This document shows, piece by piece, positions 54,387-64,000 of a stretch of 64,000 nt of DNA. Source of the DNA: Bombilactobacillus bombi (GTDB lineage Bacteria > Bacillota > Bacilli > Lactobacillales > Lactobacillaceae); assembly GCF_003522965.1 (NCBI RefSeq), contig NZ_CP031513.1, positions 434,001 to 498,000 of the forward strand, given 5' to 3'. The first letter of the stretch is position 1; each line of letters opens with the position of its first letter. A program made the position numbers and the translations under genes. The notes beneath the pieces were generated by a model. That model saw only the letters and a list, made by a program, of their open reading frames with translations. It ran no database searches and was not told where the DNA came from.

Positions 54387-56603
54387 ATGCCAAAAGAAAA
54401 AATTTACACGGCACAAGAAGTTTTTGATCTTTGTGCCTCTTATATGAATGAACGGCATATTGATTATATCAAAAAGGCCTATCAAATGGCGGCTTACGTC
54501 CATCGTGATCAAAAAAGAGCTTCTGGAGAACCATATATTATCCATCCTATTCAAGTGGCCGCGATTTTAGCTAATTTAAAAATGGATCCGGATACTATTT
54601 CAGCGGGCTTTTTACATGATGTGGTTGAAGATACTAATATTATTTCAGAAGATATTCGAGAATTATTTGGCAATGATGTAGCCAATATTGTTGAAGGCGT
54701 AACTAAAATTTCTAAATACAAGTATGAATCTCATCAACAACTTTTAGCTGCTAATCATCGGAAAATGCTTTTAGCAACGGCGCAAGATATGCGGGTAATT
54801 ATGGTTAAATTAGCCGACCGTCTACATAATATGCGGACATTAAATCACTTACGTGCAGATAAACAACGGCGAATTGCTAATGAAACTTTAGAAATTTATG
54901 CGCCATTGGCTGACCGGTTAGGTATTAGTACAATTAAGTGGGAACTTGAAGATTTGTCTTTGCGTTATTTAAATCCACAGCAATATTATCGTATTGTGCA
55001 TTTAATGAATTCTAAACGTGCTCAACGAGAAGAATATATTCAAGGTGCTATTAAAGAAGTCAAAGATAATATTGATCAGCTGCATATTTCTTATGAAATT
55101 AGTGGTCGTGCTAAGCATATATATTCAATTTATAAAAAAATGGTCGAGAAGCATAAAAGGTTTGAAGAGCTGTATGATTTACTAGCTATTCGAATTATGG
55201 TTAATTCCGTAAGAGATTGTTATGGTGTGCTAGGAAATATTCACTCAAAGTGGAAACCCATGCCTGGACGTTTTAAAGATTATATTGCAGTTCCTAAAGT
55301 TAATGGTTACCAATCTTTACACACAACGGTCATTGGTCCGCAGGGTCGTCCTTTAGAAGTGCAAATCCGCACCTATAAAATGCATGAAATTGCTGAATAT
55401 GGGGTAGCTGCTCATTGGGCTTACAAAGAAGGTAAAAAAGAAAAAATTGCCCTAGATAATAATGATCACCAAATTGATGTCTTTCGTGAAATTATGGAGA
55501 TTCAAGAAGAATCTTCGACTGATGCTGATTTCATGAAAAACATTAAAGGCGATGTGTTTAGTGATCGGGTGTATGTTTTTACACCCAAAGGAGAAGTCTT
55601 AGAATTGCCTAAGGGTGCAGTACCTCTAGATTTTGCTTATCAAGTCCATACGGAAGTTGGTAATCACACTACTGGGGCTAAGGTAAACGGAAAAATTGTC
55701 CCTTTGGATTATAAGTTGCATAATGGTGATTTAGTCGAATTATTAACTCAATCTAATGCCACTCCGAGTCGAGATTGGGAAAATATTGTTTATACTACAC
55801 GAGCACGTAATAAAATTAAACGTTATTTCAAAAGTGTTGATCGTCAGCAAAATATCGAAACTGGGCGCAATAAAATTGAACGGGAGCTCTTAGATCGTAA
55901 TTTTGCCCCTAAAAATTATTTAAATAAAAAGGCTTTACAGCCCGTTTTGGAACGTTATAATTTTGCCACTGAAGATGAACTGTTAGCCGCAGTAGGGTAT
56001 GGTGAAGTATCTGTTATTGGAGTGGCTAATCGCTTAACAGAATCTGATCGAAAAAAGGCTGAGCAACAAAAAAAGGCCGAATATGAAGATCGGATTATGA
56101 GCGATGATTCTAATAAAGATGAAAACAACAACGATCACAGTGATACCGCCTTGGAAACAGATGATCGTGAAATTCATATTCAAGGTGTCGAAAATCTTTT
56201 AATTCATATGGCTAAATGTTGTACACCTATTCCGGGAGATGCAATCGTTGGTTATATTACTAAGGGACGTGGAATTACAATTCATCGTGAAAACTGCCCT
56301 AATATTCAAGAAGAGCAAACTGATCGCTTGATTGAAGCTAGTTGGGGCAACGTTTATAATCATCAATATCTAGTCAAACTAGAAGTTTTTGGTTTTAATC
56401 GCAATGGATTATTAAATGATATTTTACAAATTGTTAATAAACAAACGAACATGCTCAATGATGTTAATGGCCGAATGGACCATGATCGGATGGCACATGT
56501 TTCCTTAACGGTGGGAGTTCGGAATTTAGAGCATTTGAAAGATATTATAGCGAAGATTAATAATATTCCTGATGTCTATAACGTCAAAAGAGTCATTAAT
56601 TGA
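54387..56603 (+). CDS. relA: Bifunctional (p)ppGpp synthetase/hydrolase (RelA/SpoT, Rel)
   Basis: 738 residues. The hydrolase HD domain (HDVVEDT near 77) is followed by the synthetase domain (RIMVNSVRDCYGVLG near 272; FKDYIAVPKVNGYQSLHT near 300; EYGVAAHWAYKEG). TGS (VYVFTPKGEVLELPKGA near 394), a zinc-finger-like region (AKCCTPIPGD near 611) and a C-terminal ACT domain complete it. Full-length Rel makes and degrades the alarmone of the stringent response. It heads relA-dtd-HAD. Confidence 0.97.
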   Translation: MPKEKIYTAQEVFDLCASYMNERHIDYIKKAYQMAAYVHRDQKRASGEPYIIHPIQVAAILANLKMDPDTISAGFLHDVVEDTNIISEDIRELFGNDVANIVEGVTKISKYKYESHQQLLAANHRKMLLATAQDMRVIMVKLADRLHNMRTLNHLRADKQRRIANETLEIYAPLADRLGISTIKWELEDLSLRYLNPQQYYRIVHLMNSKRAQREEYIQGAIKEVKDNIDQLHISYEISGRAKHIYSIYKKMVEKHKRFEELYDLLAIRIMVNSVRDCYGVLGNIHSKWKPMPGRFKDYIAVPKVNGYQSLHTTVIGPQGRPLEVQIRTYKMHEIAEYGVAAHWAYKEGKKEKIALDNNDHQIDVFREIMEIQEESSTDADFMKNIKGDVFSDRVYVFTPKGEVLELPKGAVPLDFAYQVHTEVGNHTTGAKVNGKIVPLDYKLHNGDLVELLTQSNATPSRDWENIVYTTRARNKIKRYFKSVDRQQNIETGRNKIERELLDRNFAPKNYLNKKALQPVLERYNFATEDELLAAVGYGEVSVIGVANRLTESDRKKAEQQKKAEYEDRIMSDDSNKDENNNDHSDTALETDDREIHIQGVENLLIHMAKCCTPIPGDAIVGYITKGRGITIHRENCPNIQEEQTDRLIEASWGNVYNHQYLVKLEVFGFNRNGLLNDILQIVNKQTNMLNDVNGRMDHDRMAHVSLTVGVRNLEHLKDIIAKINNIPDVYNVKRVIN

Positions 56604-56614
56604 GGTAGAGTGCA

Positions 56615-57052
56615 ATGAAGGTTGTATTACAAAGAGTTCAACAAGCGAGTGTCACAATTAAACACCAATTAGTCTCCCAAATTGGTGCTGGACTATTACT
56701 ATTAGTAGGATTTGGACAAGACGATAACTCGGAAGTAGTTGATTATTTAGTTGCAAAAATCAGTAAAAGTCGCATTTTTGCGGATGAAAATGGTAAAACC
56801 AATTTATCTATTGCTGATGTTAAAGGCGAAATTTTATCTGTGTCGCAGTTTACCTTATATGCCAATACTAAAAAGGGTAATCGGCCTAGTTTTACAGAAG
56901 CGCTAGAACCACAAAAGGCCCAAAAGTTATACGAGCTGTTTAATCAGCAACTAGCCAATACAGGTGTGAATGTGAAAACAGGTGTATTTGGCGCTGATAT
57001 GCAGGTCGAATTAATCAACGATGGTCCGTTGACCATTATTTATGAGAGGTAA
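56615..57052 (+). CDS. dtd: D-aminoacyl-tRNA deacylase
   Basis: 145 residues. Both active-site motifs are visible: SVSQFTLYA (near 76-84) and the cis-Pro loop NDGPLTI (near 137). Recycles D-aminoacyl-tRNAs. It immediately follows relA, the standard location in Firmicutes. Confidence 0.96.
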   Translation: MKVVLQRVQQASVTIKHQLVSQIGAGLLLLVGFGQDDNSEVVDYLVAKISKSRIFADENGKTNLSIADVKGEILSVSQFTLYANTKKGNRPSFTEALEPQKAQKLYELFNQQLANTGVNVKTGVFGADMQVELINDGPLTIIYER

Positions 57053-57054
57053 TT

Positions 57055-57684
57055 ATGGTTTTGCAAAATGCAATTTGGGATTTTGATGGCACTTTGGCTG
57101 ATACCTATCCAGGAATTTTAGCTAGTTTGCAAAAAACACTACAGGATTTTAATTATCCTATACAGGATGCATCCGAACTTTACCGATTTATTAAATTGCA
57201 TTCCGTGAAAGAATATTGGCATCAATTAGTTCCTGATGAAAATTACGAAAAAATATATCAATATTTTCAAAAAGTTGACCACCAAATGCAAAAACAAATT
57301 TCTTTATTACCACATGCACAAATGACTTTGCAAAAAATTGTGGATCACGGGGGTCATAATTATTTATGGACTCATCGAGACAATTTGGTGTGGCAGTTAT
57401 TGGACCAAAACAATATTGGGCAGTATTTTGAGGATGTAATTACCAGCCAAGATGAATTTGCACGCAAACCTGATCCTGCAGCAATTAATTCTTTAGTTGC
57501 CAAGCATAACTTGTTGACCGTACAAACAGCAATGATAGGTGATCGTTCATTAGATATTCAAGCAGGTCAAAATGCTAATGTACAGACAATTTATTATGAT
57601 GTGGATCAGTTTCATGATGATCACCAAGCTAGTTATATTGTGCAAGATTTACAAGAAATAGTAACATTGTTTGAAAAAGATTAA
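57055..57684 (+). CDS. HAD-superfamily hydrolase, phosphoglycolate phosphatase-like
   Basis: 209 residues, two nucleotides after dtd. HAD motif I DFDGTLADT (Asp9/Asp11), helical cap with HQLVPDENYEKIYQYF, motif III Lys in ARKPDP near 141 and motif IV MIGDRSLDIQAG near 161. Likely nucleotide or sugar phosphate substrate. A terminator follows. Confidence 0.88.
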   Translation: MVLQNAIWDFDGTLADTYPGILASLQKTLQDFNYPIQDASELYRFIKLHSVKEYWHQLVPDENYEKIYQYFQKVDHQMQKQISLLPHAQMTLQKIVDHGGHNYLWTHRDNLVWQLLDQNNIGQYFEDVITSQDEFARKPDPAAINSLVAKHNLLTVQTAMIGDRSLDIQAGQNANVQTIYYDVDQFHDDHQASYIVQDLQEIVTLFEKD

Positions 57685-57717
57685 AAAAACTCTAAGGCCA
57701 TTTGCCTTAGAGTTTTT
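57685..57717. terminator. Bidirectional terminator
   Basis: AAAAACTCTAAGGC (57685-57698) pairs with GCCTTAGAGTTTTT (57704-57717). Shared by the convergent HAD and amidase genes. Confidence 0.9.
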
Positions 57718-59032
57718 ATTTAAAATAATCCATCAATCCTTGCAAAATACAATCTGCCAATTTTTGCCGATAGGCAGGATTAGCGATTTGTTTATAGTCT
57801 TTTTTATTATTCAGATAACCACCTTCAATTAAAATAGCTGGTTGCTCATTTTCACGAGTAACTTCAAAGTCGCCAAATCTAGTGCCGCGACTAGGCAGGG
57901 CTAAGTGTTTAAATTGTCTTTGAATATTTTGAGCAAGAGGTTGATCTTTCTTTTCTGAATAATAATATGTGGTAACCCCGGTAGCTTGACTCTTATCCGA
58001 AGTTGAATCAAAATGCAAACTAATAAAAACGTCAGCATTTAATTTGTTAGCTAGCCGTGCCCTTGATGCAAGATCCATATCACTATCGCCTTTTCGTGTC
58101 AAAATAACATTAGCACCAGCTTGTTGTAATTGTTTTTGCAGACGCTGAGCTGTATCGAGAGTATAAGTTTTTTCGTAGTGTTTTTGATTAGTAGTTAAAG
58201 CACCTGTGTCGCTGCCTCCATGACCAGGATCGATAACAATGGTCGCTTCAGAAATTTTAGTGGCAGCACTTTTAATAGGATGTTTAGAATTAGAGATTGA
58301 TACCAGCCAACTAGCAATATAACCAGTGTCACCAGAATTTAATTTAATCTTATAAAAATCACCTTCCTTGCCTAAATATTGCAGAGTTGTTTGATCAGTA
58401 ATATGAGCAACAACTTTAGCATCAGTATGTGGCTCAGCAAGTATTTTGGTATTATTTTGCAGAGTAGTGACCGAGCGGATATTGAGGTTTTGATCGCGAT
58501 TATTGTTAATTTTACGGGCTACTTTATCGGTAATAATTAATTCAGAATTGGGAATCCAGCCAACGGTGTCATTATAAAGAATCTGACTCCAATCGTTTTG
58601 TGTATATACAATATTGACTTTTTGCAATTGGGGCAATGTTCCCAAAACTTCAGAATTATTGTCTGGATATTTTTGAACATTAGTGTTGGGAGCTTTGATA
58701 ACGCCAACTGTATTACTAGAGGTATTAGCATCATCATTATTAATTAGCCAACTAGCTACCCAGCCAATTTTATCTCCAGCTAGTCGAACTTGATACCATT
58801 GATTTTTTTCACTCAAAATGGTCAATGTTTCACCGCGTTTGACACGAGTCAAAGTTTCATATGAAAGACTGGGTCCGATACGAACATTTAAAAAATTAGC
58901 CTTCACGATAACTTGGTTGGCTTTAGCAGCTGCAAATGTAGTCACACTTGAACAGGCAATTAAAACAATAATTGCAGCCCAAACAAAATGCTGCTGTTTT
59001 TTTTTCCGAATAGAGCTTCTACGTAATTCCAT
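57716..59032 (-). CDS. Secreted N-acetylmuramoyl-L-alanine amidase with SH3b repeats
   Basis: 438 residues from ATG 59032. An N-terminal signal/anchor (about 18-36: FVWAAIIVLIACSSVTTFAA) is followed by three bacterial SH3 domains (near 40-95, 105-165 and 175-245; each with LNVR- or TNVQ-type starts) and a zinc Amidase_3 domain (IVIDPGHGGSDTG near 265; ISLHFDSTSDKSQA near 331; IEGGYLNNKKD). It cleaves peptidoglycan stem peptides for wall turnover. Divergent from hisS. Confidence 0.93.
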   Translation of the reverse strand: MELRRSSIRKKKQQHFVWAAIIVLIACSSVTTFAAAKANQVIVKANFLNVRIGPSLSYETLTRVKRGETLTILSEKNQWYQVRLAGDKIGWVASWLINNDDANTSSNTVGVIKAPNTNVQKYPDNNSEVLGTLPQLQKVNIVYTQNDWSQILYNDTVGWIPNSELIITDKVARKINNNRDQNLNIRSVTTLQNNTKILAEPHTDAKVVAHITDQTTLQYLGKEGDFYKIKLNSGDTGYIASWLVSISNSKHPIKSAATKISEATIVIDPGHGGSDTGALTTNQKHYEKTYTLDTAQRLQKQLQQAGANVILTRKGDSDMDLASRARLANKLNADVFISLHFDSTSDKSQATGVTTYYYSEKKDQPLAQNIQRQFKHLALPSRGTRFGDFEVTRENEQPAILIEGGYLNNKKDYKQIANPAYRQKLADCILQGLMDYFK

Positions 59033-59138
59033 CAACTAACATCCCACTTAAATATTGAACTTATATTTATCTTATAATAATCAAAACTAAATAGCCATAT
59101 TATTTCGTAAAACATGATGATATCTCTTATAAGCTAAC

Positions 59139-59275
59139 TTGACATTAGTCACGATGATGGTAGTTTAATAGTTAGATTAAAAGGTCAAAGCAAGAGATTT
59201 AGCTTTTGACCTTAATTTTTGCGATGGGACAATTGGCAGTTTGCGATTAGAGACCGGTGTGCTAATATTTATAAT
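59139..59275 (+). promoter_or_regulatory. hisS leader: promoter, terminator-like hairpin, second promoter
   Basis: TTGACA (59139-59144) with a weak extended -10 TAGTTT (59161-59166) is followed by a hairpin, AAGGTCAAA (59181-59189) with TTTTGACCTT (59204-59213), and a T run. Downstream, TTGCGA (59241-59246), 16-bp spacer, TGC-TAATAT (59263-59268) forms a second promoter closer to hisS. No T-box conserved motif was found. Confidence 0.5.
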
Positions 59276-59311
59276 GACTAGTTTGAGATAATATTTGAAG
59301 GAGGAACTATT

Positions 59312-60592
59312 GTGCGCTATCAAAAATTAAAAGGTATGGTTGATATCTTGCCAGGAGAAAGTGAACATTGGCAATATTTAGAATCAATCGCACAAAAAGT
59401 CTTTAATAATTACCAATATCATGAAATTAGGACACCACTGTTAGAACAATATGATGTCTTTGCCCGTTCCTCTGGTGATAGTTCGGATATTGTTTCTAAA
59501 GAAATGTATGACTTTGAAGATAAGGGACATCGCCATGTTGCTTTGAGACCGGAAGGTACTGCAGGGGTGGTCAGAGCCTATGTTGAAAATAAATTGTTTG
59601 GCCCAGATCACATTCATCCTTATAAAGTTTGGTATAAAGGACCAATGTTTCGTTATGAACGTCCTCAATCAGGACGACAGCGGCAATTTCATCAAATTGG
59701 TGTTGAAGCTCTAGGCAGTGATAGTCCAGCTATTGATGTTGAAACAATTGCAATGGCGAGTGATTTTTTACATGAATTAGGTTTGGCTAATTATAAAGTC
59801 GTTATTAACACATTAGGTGACCAACAGACCCGTTCTGCTTATCATCAAGCACTGTTAGATTACTTAATGCCTTTAAAAGAGCAATTAAGTGCGGATTCTA
59901 AAGAACGCCTAACAAAAAATCCATTACGTATTTTAGATAGTAAGGATAGCCAAGATCAAGAAATAGTAGCGCATGCACCCTCAATTTTAGATTATTTAAC
60001 ACCAGCAGCTCAAGAGCACTTTGGGCAAGTCCAACAATTATTGGCAGCACTAGAAATTGATTATGAAATTGATGCTAATATGGTACGTGGTTTAGACTAT
60101 TATAACCATACTATTTTTGAAATCATGATGACTAGTCCTGCATTTGGCAATAAAGAAATGACCTTAATCGCAGGTGGACGTTATAATGGATTAGTAGCTG
60201 AATTAGGGGGTCCTGAAGTAGCTGGAGTCGGATTTGGTATGGGTGTAGAACGTCTTTTATTGGTATTAAAACAGCAACAAGACAACTTGCCTGCACCTAA
60301 TTATCCAGATATTTATTTAGTTGCTGTTGATCAAAGCAGCTCTTTAGAAGTTTCCAAACTATTAGCGCAGCTACGCAAGGCAGGTATTTCTGCTGAACGT
60401 GATTATCTAGATAAAAAGGTCAAAGGTCAATTTAAACAAGCAGATCGGATGCATGCCAAATTCACTTTGGCAATTGGAGAACAAGAATTAAAAGAACATA
60501 AAGCACAATTAAAAAGAATGCAAGATGGTCAACAAGTAGAAGTTGATTTAACTAAGATTTCTGATTTGATTACAAAAGTACAAGAGGGATAA
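59312..60592 (+). CDS. hisS: Histidyl-tRNA synthetase
   Basis: A GTG start at 59312 follows GGAGGA. 426 residues of class II type: [10 protein letters not shown] at the N-terminus, motif 2 [17 protein letters not shown] near 110, the His-specific [10 protein letters not shown] near 257 and motif 3 [13 protein letters not shown] near 304. A C-terminal anticodon domain follows. Operon with aspS. Confidence 0.97.
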   Translation: MRYQKLKGMVDILPGESEHWQYLESIAQKVFNNYQYHEIRTPLLEQYDVFARSSGDSSDIVSKEMYDFEDKGHRHVALRPEGTAGVVRAYVENKLFGPDHIHPYKVWYKGPMFRYERPQSGRQRQFHQIGVEALGSDSPAIDVETIAMASDFLHELGLANYKVVINTLGDQQTRSAYHQALLDYLMPLKEQLSADSKERLTKNPLRILDSKDSQDQEIVAHAPSILDYLTPAAQEHFGQVQQLLAALEIDYEIDANMVRGLDYYNHTIFEIMMTSPAFGNKEMTLIAGGRYNGLVAELGGPEVAGVGFGMGVERLLLVLKQQQDNLPAPNYPDIYLVAVDQSSSLEVSKLLAQLRKAGISAERDYLDKKVKGQFKQADRMHAKFTLAIGEQELKEHKAQLKRMQDGQQVEVDLTKISDLITKVQEG

Positions 60593-60594
60593 AC

Positions 60595-62352
60595 ATGCAA
60601 AGAACAAATTATTGTGGCCTAATTAATGAAGATTATATTGGACAAAAGGTCCATTTAGCTGGTTGGGTTCAAAAAAAGCGTAATTTGGGTAATCTGATTT
60701 TTGTAGATTTGAGAGACCGTGAGGGAATTGTTCAATTAGTCTTTAATCAAGAAACTGATACACAGGCTTTTGCCCAGGCAGCACAATTACATTCAGAATA
60801 TGTAATTAGTGTGTCTGGACAAGTAGTTGCTCGTTCACAAGCAACTATTAATGAACAAATGCAAACTGGGCGTGTGGAAGTTGAAGTTAGCCAATTAGAT
60901 ATTCTCAATACTGCTAAAACGGTGCCTTTTAATATTGAAAATGGGGTAGAAGCCACTGAAGATACTAAACTTAAATACCGCTACTTAGATTTGCGTCGTC
61001 CAGAAATGCAACAAGCAATTAGAACGCGTGCAAAAATCACCTCAGCAGCTCACACGTATTTGGATAGTCATGGCTTTATTGATATTGAAACACCGGACTT
61101 GGCCAAATCAACCCCAGAAGGGGCACGGGATTATTTAGTGCCTTCAAGAGTTTATCCGGGGAGTTTTTATGCTTTACCGCAATCACCACAACTATTTAAA
61201 CAATTATTAATGGGAGCAGGTTTTGATAAGTATTATCAAATTGCACGGTGCTTCCGTGATGAAGATTTACGTGGTGATCGGCAGCCTGAATTTACACAAA
61301 TTGACTTAGAGACAAGTTTTTTAAGTGCTGAACAGATTCAGACTTATACAGAAGGTTTAATTGCCCAAGTAATGAAAGACACACAAAATGTTACTGTCAA
61401 ATTACCATTTCCACGAATAACGTGGGATGAAGCGATGGCCCGTTTTGGTTCAGATAAACCGGATACTCGTTTTGGCATGGAGTTACAAGATTTAAGTGAC
61501 CTCTTTGAAAATTCTGAATTTAAAGTTTTCAAAGAAGCAATTGCTAATGGAGGACAAGTCAAAGCGATTGTTGTTAAAAACGCAGCTGACAAATATTCGC
61601 GTAAAAATATTGACGCTCAACAAGATTATATTAAACGTTTTGGTGCTCGAGGATTAGCTTGGTTAAAAGTCAAGCAGACAGAATTTAATGGTCCAGTAGC
61701 AAAGTTTGTGCAAACAAAAGCTTCTGAGTTAACTAAACGTTTAGAATTAGCTGATAATGATTTGGTATTGTTTGTCGCAGCTTCTAAGAAAGTTTGTGCC
61801 GACTCTTTGGGTTATTTACGCAAACACTTTGCTCAAGAATTAAAATTATATGATGAAAATCAATATAATTTCTTATGGGTAGTTGATTGGCCGTTATTTG
61901 AGTATGACGAAGGTATCCAGCGTTGGGTGTCTGCACATCATCCTTTTACAATGCCTAATGAAGAAGATCTTGACTTATTAGATACTAATCCCCATCAAGC
62001 CCATGCCCAAAGTTATGATATTGTACTAAATGGTTATGAATTAGGTGGTGGCTCAATTCGTATTCATACAAGAGAAATACAAGAAAAAATGTTCAAAGCT
62101 TTAGGCTTTACCAAAGAAAGAGCTCAGTCACAATTTGGCTTTTTATTGGAAGCATTAGATTATGGTTTTCCACCTCATGGTGGATTAGCAATTGGATTAG
62201 ATCGCTTTGCAATGCTTTTGTCTCATCGTCAAAATATTCGTGATGTTATTGCCTTTCCGAAAAATTCTAAAGCTACAGAACCAATGATGCAAGCACCAGC
62301 TCCTGTAGCTCAACAGCAATTAGATGACTTAGAAATTGACACTAAAAAGTAG
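60595..62352 (+). CDS. aspS: Aspartyl-tRNA synthetase
   Basis: 585 residues. An N-terminal OB anticodon-binding domain ([20 protein letters not shown]) is followed by the class II core ([40 protein letters not shown]), the bacterial GAD insertion (about 290-410) and motif 3 ([13 protein letters not shown]). Whether it is discriminating or also charges tRNA-Asn depends on genes outside the window. It starts two bases after the hisS stop. Confidence 0.97.
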   Translation: MQRTNYCGLINEDYIGQKVHLAGWVQKKRNLGNLIFVDLRDREGIVQLVFNQETDTQAFAQAAQLHSEYVISVSGQVVARSQATINEQMQTGRVEVEVSQLDILNTAKTVPFNIENGVEATEDTKLKYRYLDLRRPEMQQAIRTRAKITSAAHTYLDSHGFIDIETPDLAKSTPEGARDYLVPSRVYPGSFYALPQSPQLFKQLLMGAGFDKYYQIARCFRDEDLRGDRQPEFTQIDLETSFLSAEQIQTYTEGLIAQVMKDTQNVTVKLPFPRITWDEAMARFGSDKPDTRFGMELQDLSDLFENSEFKVFKEAIANGGQVKAIVVKNAADKYSRKNIDAQQDYIKRFGARGLAWLKVKQTEFNGPVAKFVQTKASELTKRLELADNDLVLFVAASKKVCADSLGYLRKHFAQELKLYDENQYNFLWVVDWPLFEYDEGIQRWVSAHHPFTMPNEEDLDLLDTNPHQAHAQSYDIVLNGYELGGGSIRIHTREIQEKMFKALGFTKERAQSQFGFLLEALDYGFPPHGGLAIGLDRFAMLLSHRQNIRDVIAFPKNSKATEPMMQAPAPVAQQQLDDLEIDTKK

Positions 62353-62365
62353 CATAATTGTACTC

Positions 62366-62410
62366 AAACACTCCCAAATCGGTTACACTAAACGAAAAAG
62401 GAGTGTTTTT
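62366..62410 (+). terminator. aspS terminator whose right arm contains the msrB ribosome binding site
   Basis: AAACACTCC (62366-62374) pairs with GGAGTGTTT (62400-62408), followed by TT. The right arm GGAGTG is also the Shine-Dalgarno of msrB, which starts at 62412. Loop of 25 nt. Confidence 0.6.
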
Positions 62411-62411
62411 T

Positions 62412-62858
62412 ATGTATGAAAAGCAAAAACAAGAATTAACCCCTGAGCAATATAATGTTACCCAAAAAAGTGCTACAGAAGCACCATTTAACAACCAATA
62501 TGATGATTTTTTTGAACCGGGGATTTATGTAGATGTGGTTAGTGGAGAGCCATTATTTGCTTCTTCAACTAAATATGATTCCGGCTGTGGTTGGCCAGCC
62601 TTTACGCAACCCATTAAAAAGTTAGCAGAAAAATCGGATACAAGTTTTGGGATGCATCGTACGGAAGTACGGAGTCCTCAGGCTGACTCACATTTAGGCC
62701 ATGTATTTACTGACGGTCCTAAAGAGCAGGGAGGGTTACGTTATTGTATTAATTCTGCTGCCCTTCGATTTATTCCTAAAGAACGAATGAAACAAGAAGG
62801 TTATGAAGAATATTTAAAGTTTGTGCAAAGTCCTAAATCGAAGTCCGCAAATGACTAA
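62412..62858 (+). CDS. msrB: Peptide methionine-(R)-S-oxide reductase
   Basis: The ATG at 62412 follows GGAGTG, giving the normal 148 residues; an earlier in-frame start at 62358 lies upstream of that RBS. MsrB core: [33 protein letters not shown], and the catalytic Cys in [12 protein letters not shown]. It lacks the paired CXXC zinc cysteines found in one MsrB subclass. Repairs oxidised methionine. Confidence 0.95.
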   Translation: MYEKQKQELTPEQYNVTQKSATEAPFNNQYDDFFEPGIYVDVVSGEPLFASSTKYDSGCGWPAFTQPIKKLAEKSDTSFGMHRTEVRSPQADSHLGHVFTDGPKEQGGLRYCINSAALRFIPKERMKQEGYEEYLKFVQSPKSKSAND

Positions 62859-62910
62859 GTTTGTGTTAAAGTATGTAACGGAATAAATTGAAAGGTAATA
62901 GATTGCATTT

Positions 62911-63789
62911 ATGGATGAAATAGAAAAAATTGCTAGACGTTATCGTAGTGTAGCAAAGCTGTCATTTGCTTTAATCTATGCGTTATGTGTTTCCGTTGCA
63001 GTTAATGTGTTTTGGACACCAGGTAAAATCTATGGTTCTGGTGTAACTGGCTTAGCACAACTAATTTCTACAGTAAGTCAACGCTGGCTACCATTTACAA
63101 TTGGTGTGCCAGTTCTTTATGCGGTGTTAAACTTACCATTGTTAATCCTATCTTGGAAAAAAATCGGTCATGATTTTACTATTTATACAATCGGTGCGGT
63201 TATCTTATCCACAATCTTTATGCATATTATGCCACCTGTTCAAATTAAATTTGATCCTATTATTTGCGCTATTTTTGGTGGTTTATTTAATGGTGTTGGT
63301 ACCGGATTGGCATTAAAGAATGAATTGTCTACGGGCGGATTAGATATTATTAGTATTGTGTTACGCAAAAAATTTGGCAAAAGTGTAGGAACTATTAATA
63401 TTGCTTTTAATATCTTAGTTGTGATTGGCGCAGGCTGCCTTTTTGGTTGGGTACAGGCTTTGTATACTATTTTGAGTATTTTTGTAAATGGTCGAGTAAT
63501 TGACAGTATCTATACACGTAATCAAAAACTACAAGTAATTATTGTTACGTCTCATCCAGACAAAGTGATTGAAAAAATACAAGATGAAATGCGGCGTGGA
63601 ATAACTATTATTCATGATGTTGAAGGCGCTTATCAGCATTCATCTAAAACTATGTTGTTCACAGTTATTTCACAGTATGAACTACCAAAGTTTAGGACAG
63701 CTATGCACTGTTCTGATCCTTATGCGTTTGTCAGTATAACAGAGGCAAAATTAATCATGGGACGTTTTTATCAAGAGCATATATATTAA
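62911..63789 (+). CDS. YitT-family membrane protein (DUF161/DUF2179)
   Basis: 292 residues. Five to six transmembrane segments in the first ~200 residues, including NVFWTPGKIYGSGVTGLAQL and GLALKNELSTGGLDIIS, followed by a cytoplasmic DUF2179 domain (QVIIVTSHPDKVIEKIQDEM; AYVSITEAKLIMGRF at the end). Predicted transporter or membrane regulator, role unknown. Confidence 0.9.
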   Translation: MDEIEKIARRYRSVAKLSFALIYALCVSVAVNVFWTPGKIYGSGVTGLAQLISTVSQRWLPFTIGVPVLYAVLNLPLLILSWKKIGHDFTIYTIGAVILSTIFMHIMPPVQIKFDPIICAIFGGLFNGVGTGLALKNELSTGGLDIISIVLRKKFGKSVGTINIAFNILVVIGAGCLFGWVQALYTILSIFVNGRVIDSIYTRNQKLQVIIVTSHPDKVIEKIQDEMRRGITIIHDVEGAYQHSSKTMLFTVISQYELPKFRTAMHCSDPYAFVSITEAKLIMGRFYQEHIY

Positions 63790-63807
63790 TGAGGTGAAAA
63801 TAAAATC

Positions 63808-64000
63808 ATGTTATTGGGTTGTCATGTTAGTATGAGTGGCTTTGCAATGCTCTTGGGAGCTGCTCAAGAAGCAGTGAGTTATGGCGCTAATACTTTAATG
63901 ATTTTTACTGGGGCACCTCAAAACACCCGTCGCAAGCCTATTTCTCAGATGAAAATTACTGCTGGACACCAATTTTTGAAACAGCATAACATTAACCGTA
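63808..64000 (+). CDS. nfo: Endonuclease IV (apurinic/apyrimidinic endonuclease), 3' truncated by the window edge
   Basis: The ATG at 63808 follows GAGGTG. The first 64 residues match Nfo: [30 protein letters not shown], then TRRKP. The AP endonuclease 2 family is a TIM barrel with three zincs; the zinc ligands lie beyond the window. Base-excision repair of abasic sites. Confidence 0.88.
   Translation, partial: MLLGCHVSMSGFAMLLGAAQEAVSYGANTLMIFTGAPQNTRRKPISQMKITAGHQFLKQHNINR

Noticed and set aside
59036-59311. T-box riboswitch upstream of hisS
   Set aside because: Expected in lactic acid bacteria, but no AGGGTGGNACCGCG-like T-box sequence or specifier-loop architecture is present; only a simple hairpin between two promoters.

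Overview
The window is AT-rich chromosomal DNA from a low-GC Gram-positive bacterium, most probably a member of the Lactobacillaceae. Supporting signs are a PolC-type DNA polymerase III, the gene order rpsB-tsf-pyrH-frr-uppS-cdsA-rseP-proS-polC-rimP-nusA-ylxR-ylxQ-infB-rbfA-truB-ribF-hrcA-grpE-dnaK-dnaJ-lepA, a CIRCE element, PTS sugar uptake, a C69 dipeptidase, a class A sortase and frequent TTG starts. The species cannot be fixed from the sequence alone. No rRNA, CRISPR array or insertion sequence was seen; there is one tRNA gene (Ser, anticodon CGA).

Layout. 1-33.3 kb is ordinary core genome: the end of an ABC exporter, a PlsC-like acyltransferase, a tRNA/RNA methyltransferase and a GIY-YIG protein, then the translation/isoprenoid/replication block, the nusA-infB operon, truB-ribF, the HrcA heat-shock operon, lepA, sortase A, recJ and apt. 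33.33 kb holds tRNA-Ser. From 33.4 to about 37.5 kb lies a decayed island: a tyrosine integrase with frameshifts, a stop and a lost catalytic arginine; several short gene fragments; a broken second copy of an ImmA/IrrE-like gene; and unrecognised small genes. At 37.5-38.3 kb an intact XRE repressor plus ImmA/IrrE-like metallopeptidase pair faces a catabolic operon (MFS transporter, GH151-like glycosidase, GH29 alpha-L-fucosidase; 38.6-42.8 kb). The gap between them contains repeated TTAGC-N6-GCTAA operator-like sites.

42.9-47.7 kb carries a LexA/CI-type S24 repressor divergent from a small XRE protein and an RpiR-type regulator, followed by a cre site and a PTS operon (EIICB, Cof-type HAD phosphatase, EIIA). 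Two palindromes sharing the core GTTAAATTTAAC bracket the XRE-RpiR pair. 48.2-51.4 kb holds a DUF2089-like regulator with a membrane protein, PepD dipeptidase, and a second divergent S24-like/Cro-like module. A YbaK-type deacylase (51.6-52.1 kb) is out of frame at a run of ten A just after its start codon.

From 52.2 kb core genome returns: prmA-rsmE, a membrane protein, relA-dtd-HAD, a secreted SH3b/amidase, hisS-aspS, msrB, a YitT-family protein and the start of endonuclease IV. The best candidates for undescribed biology are regulatory: the XRE/ImmA operator array next to the fucosidase operon, the paired palindromes around the XRE-RpiR regulators, and the A10 tract in ybaK.
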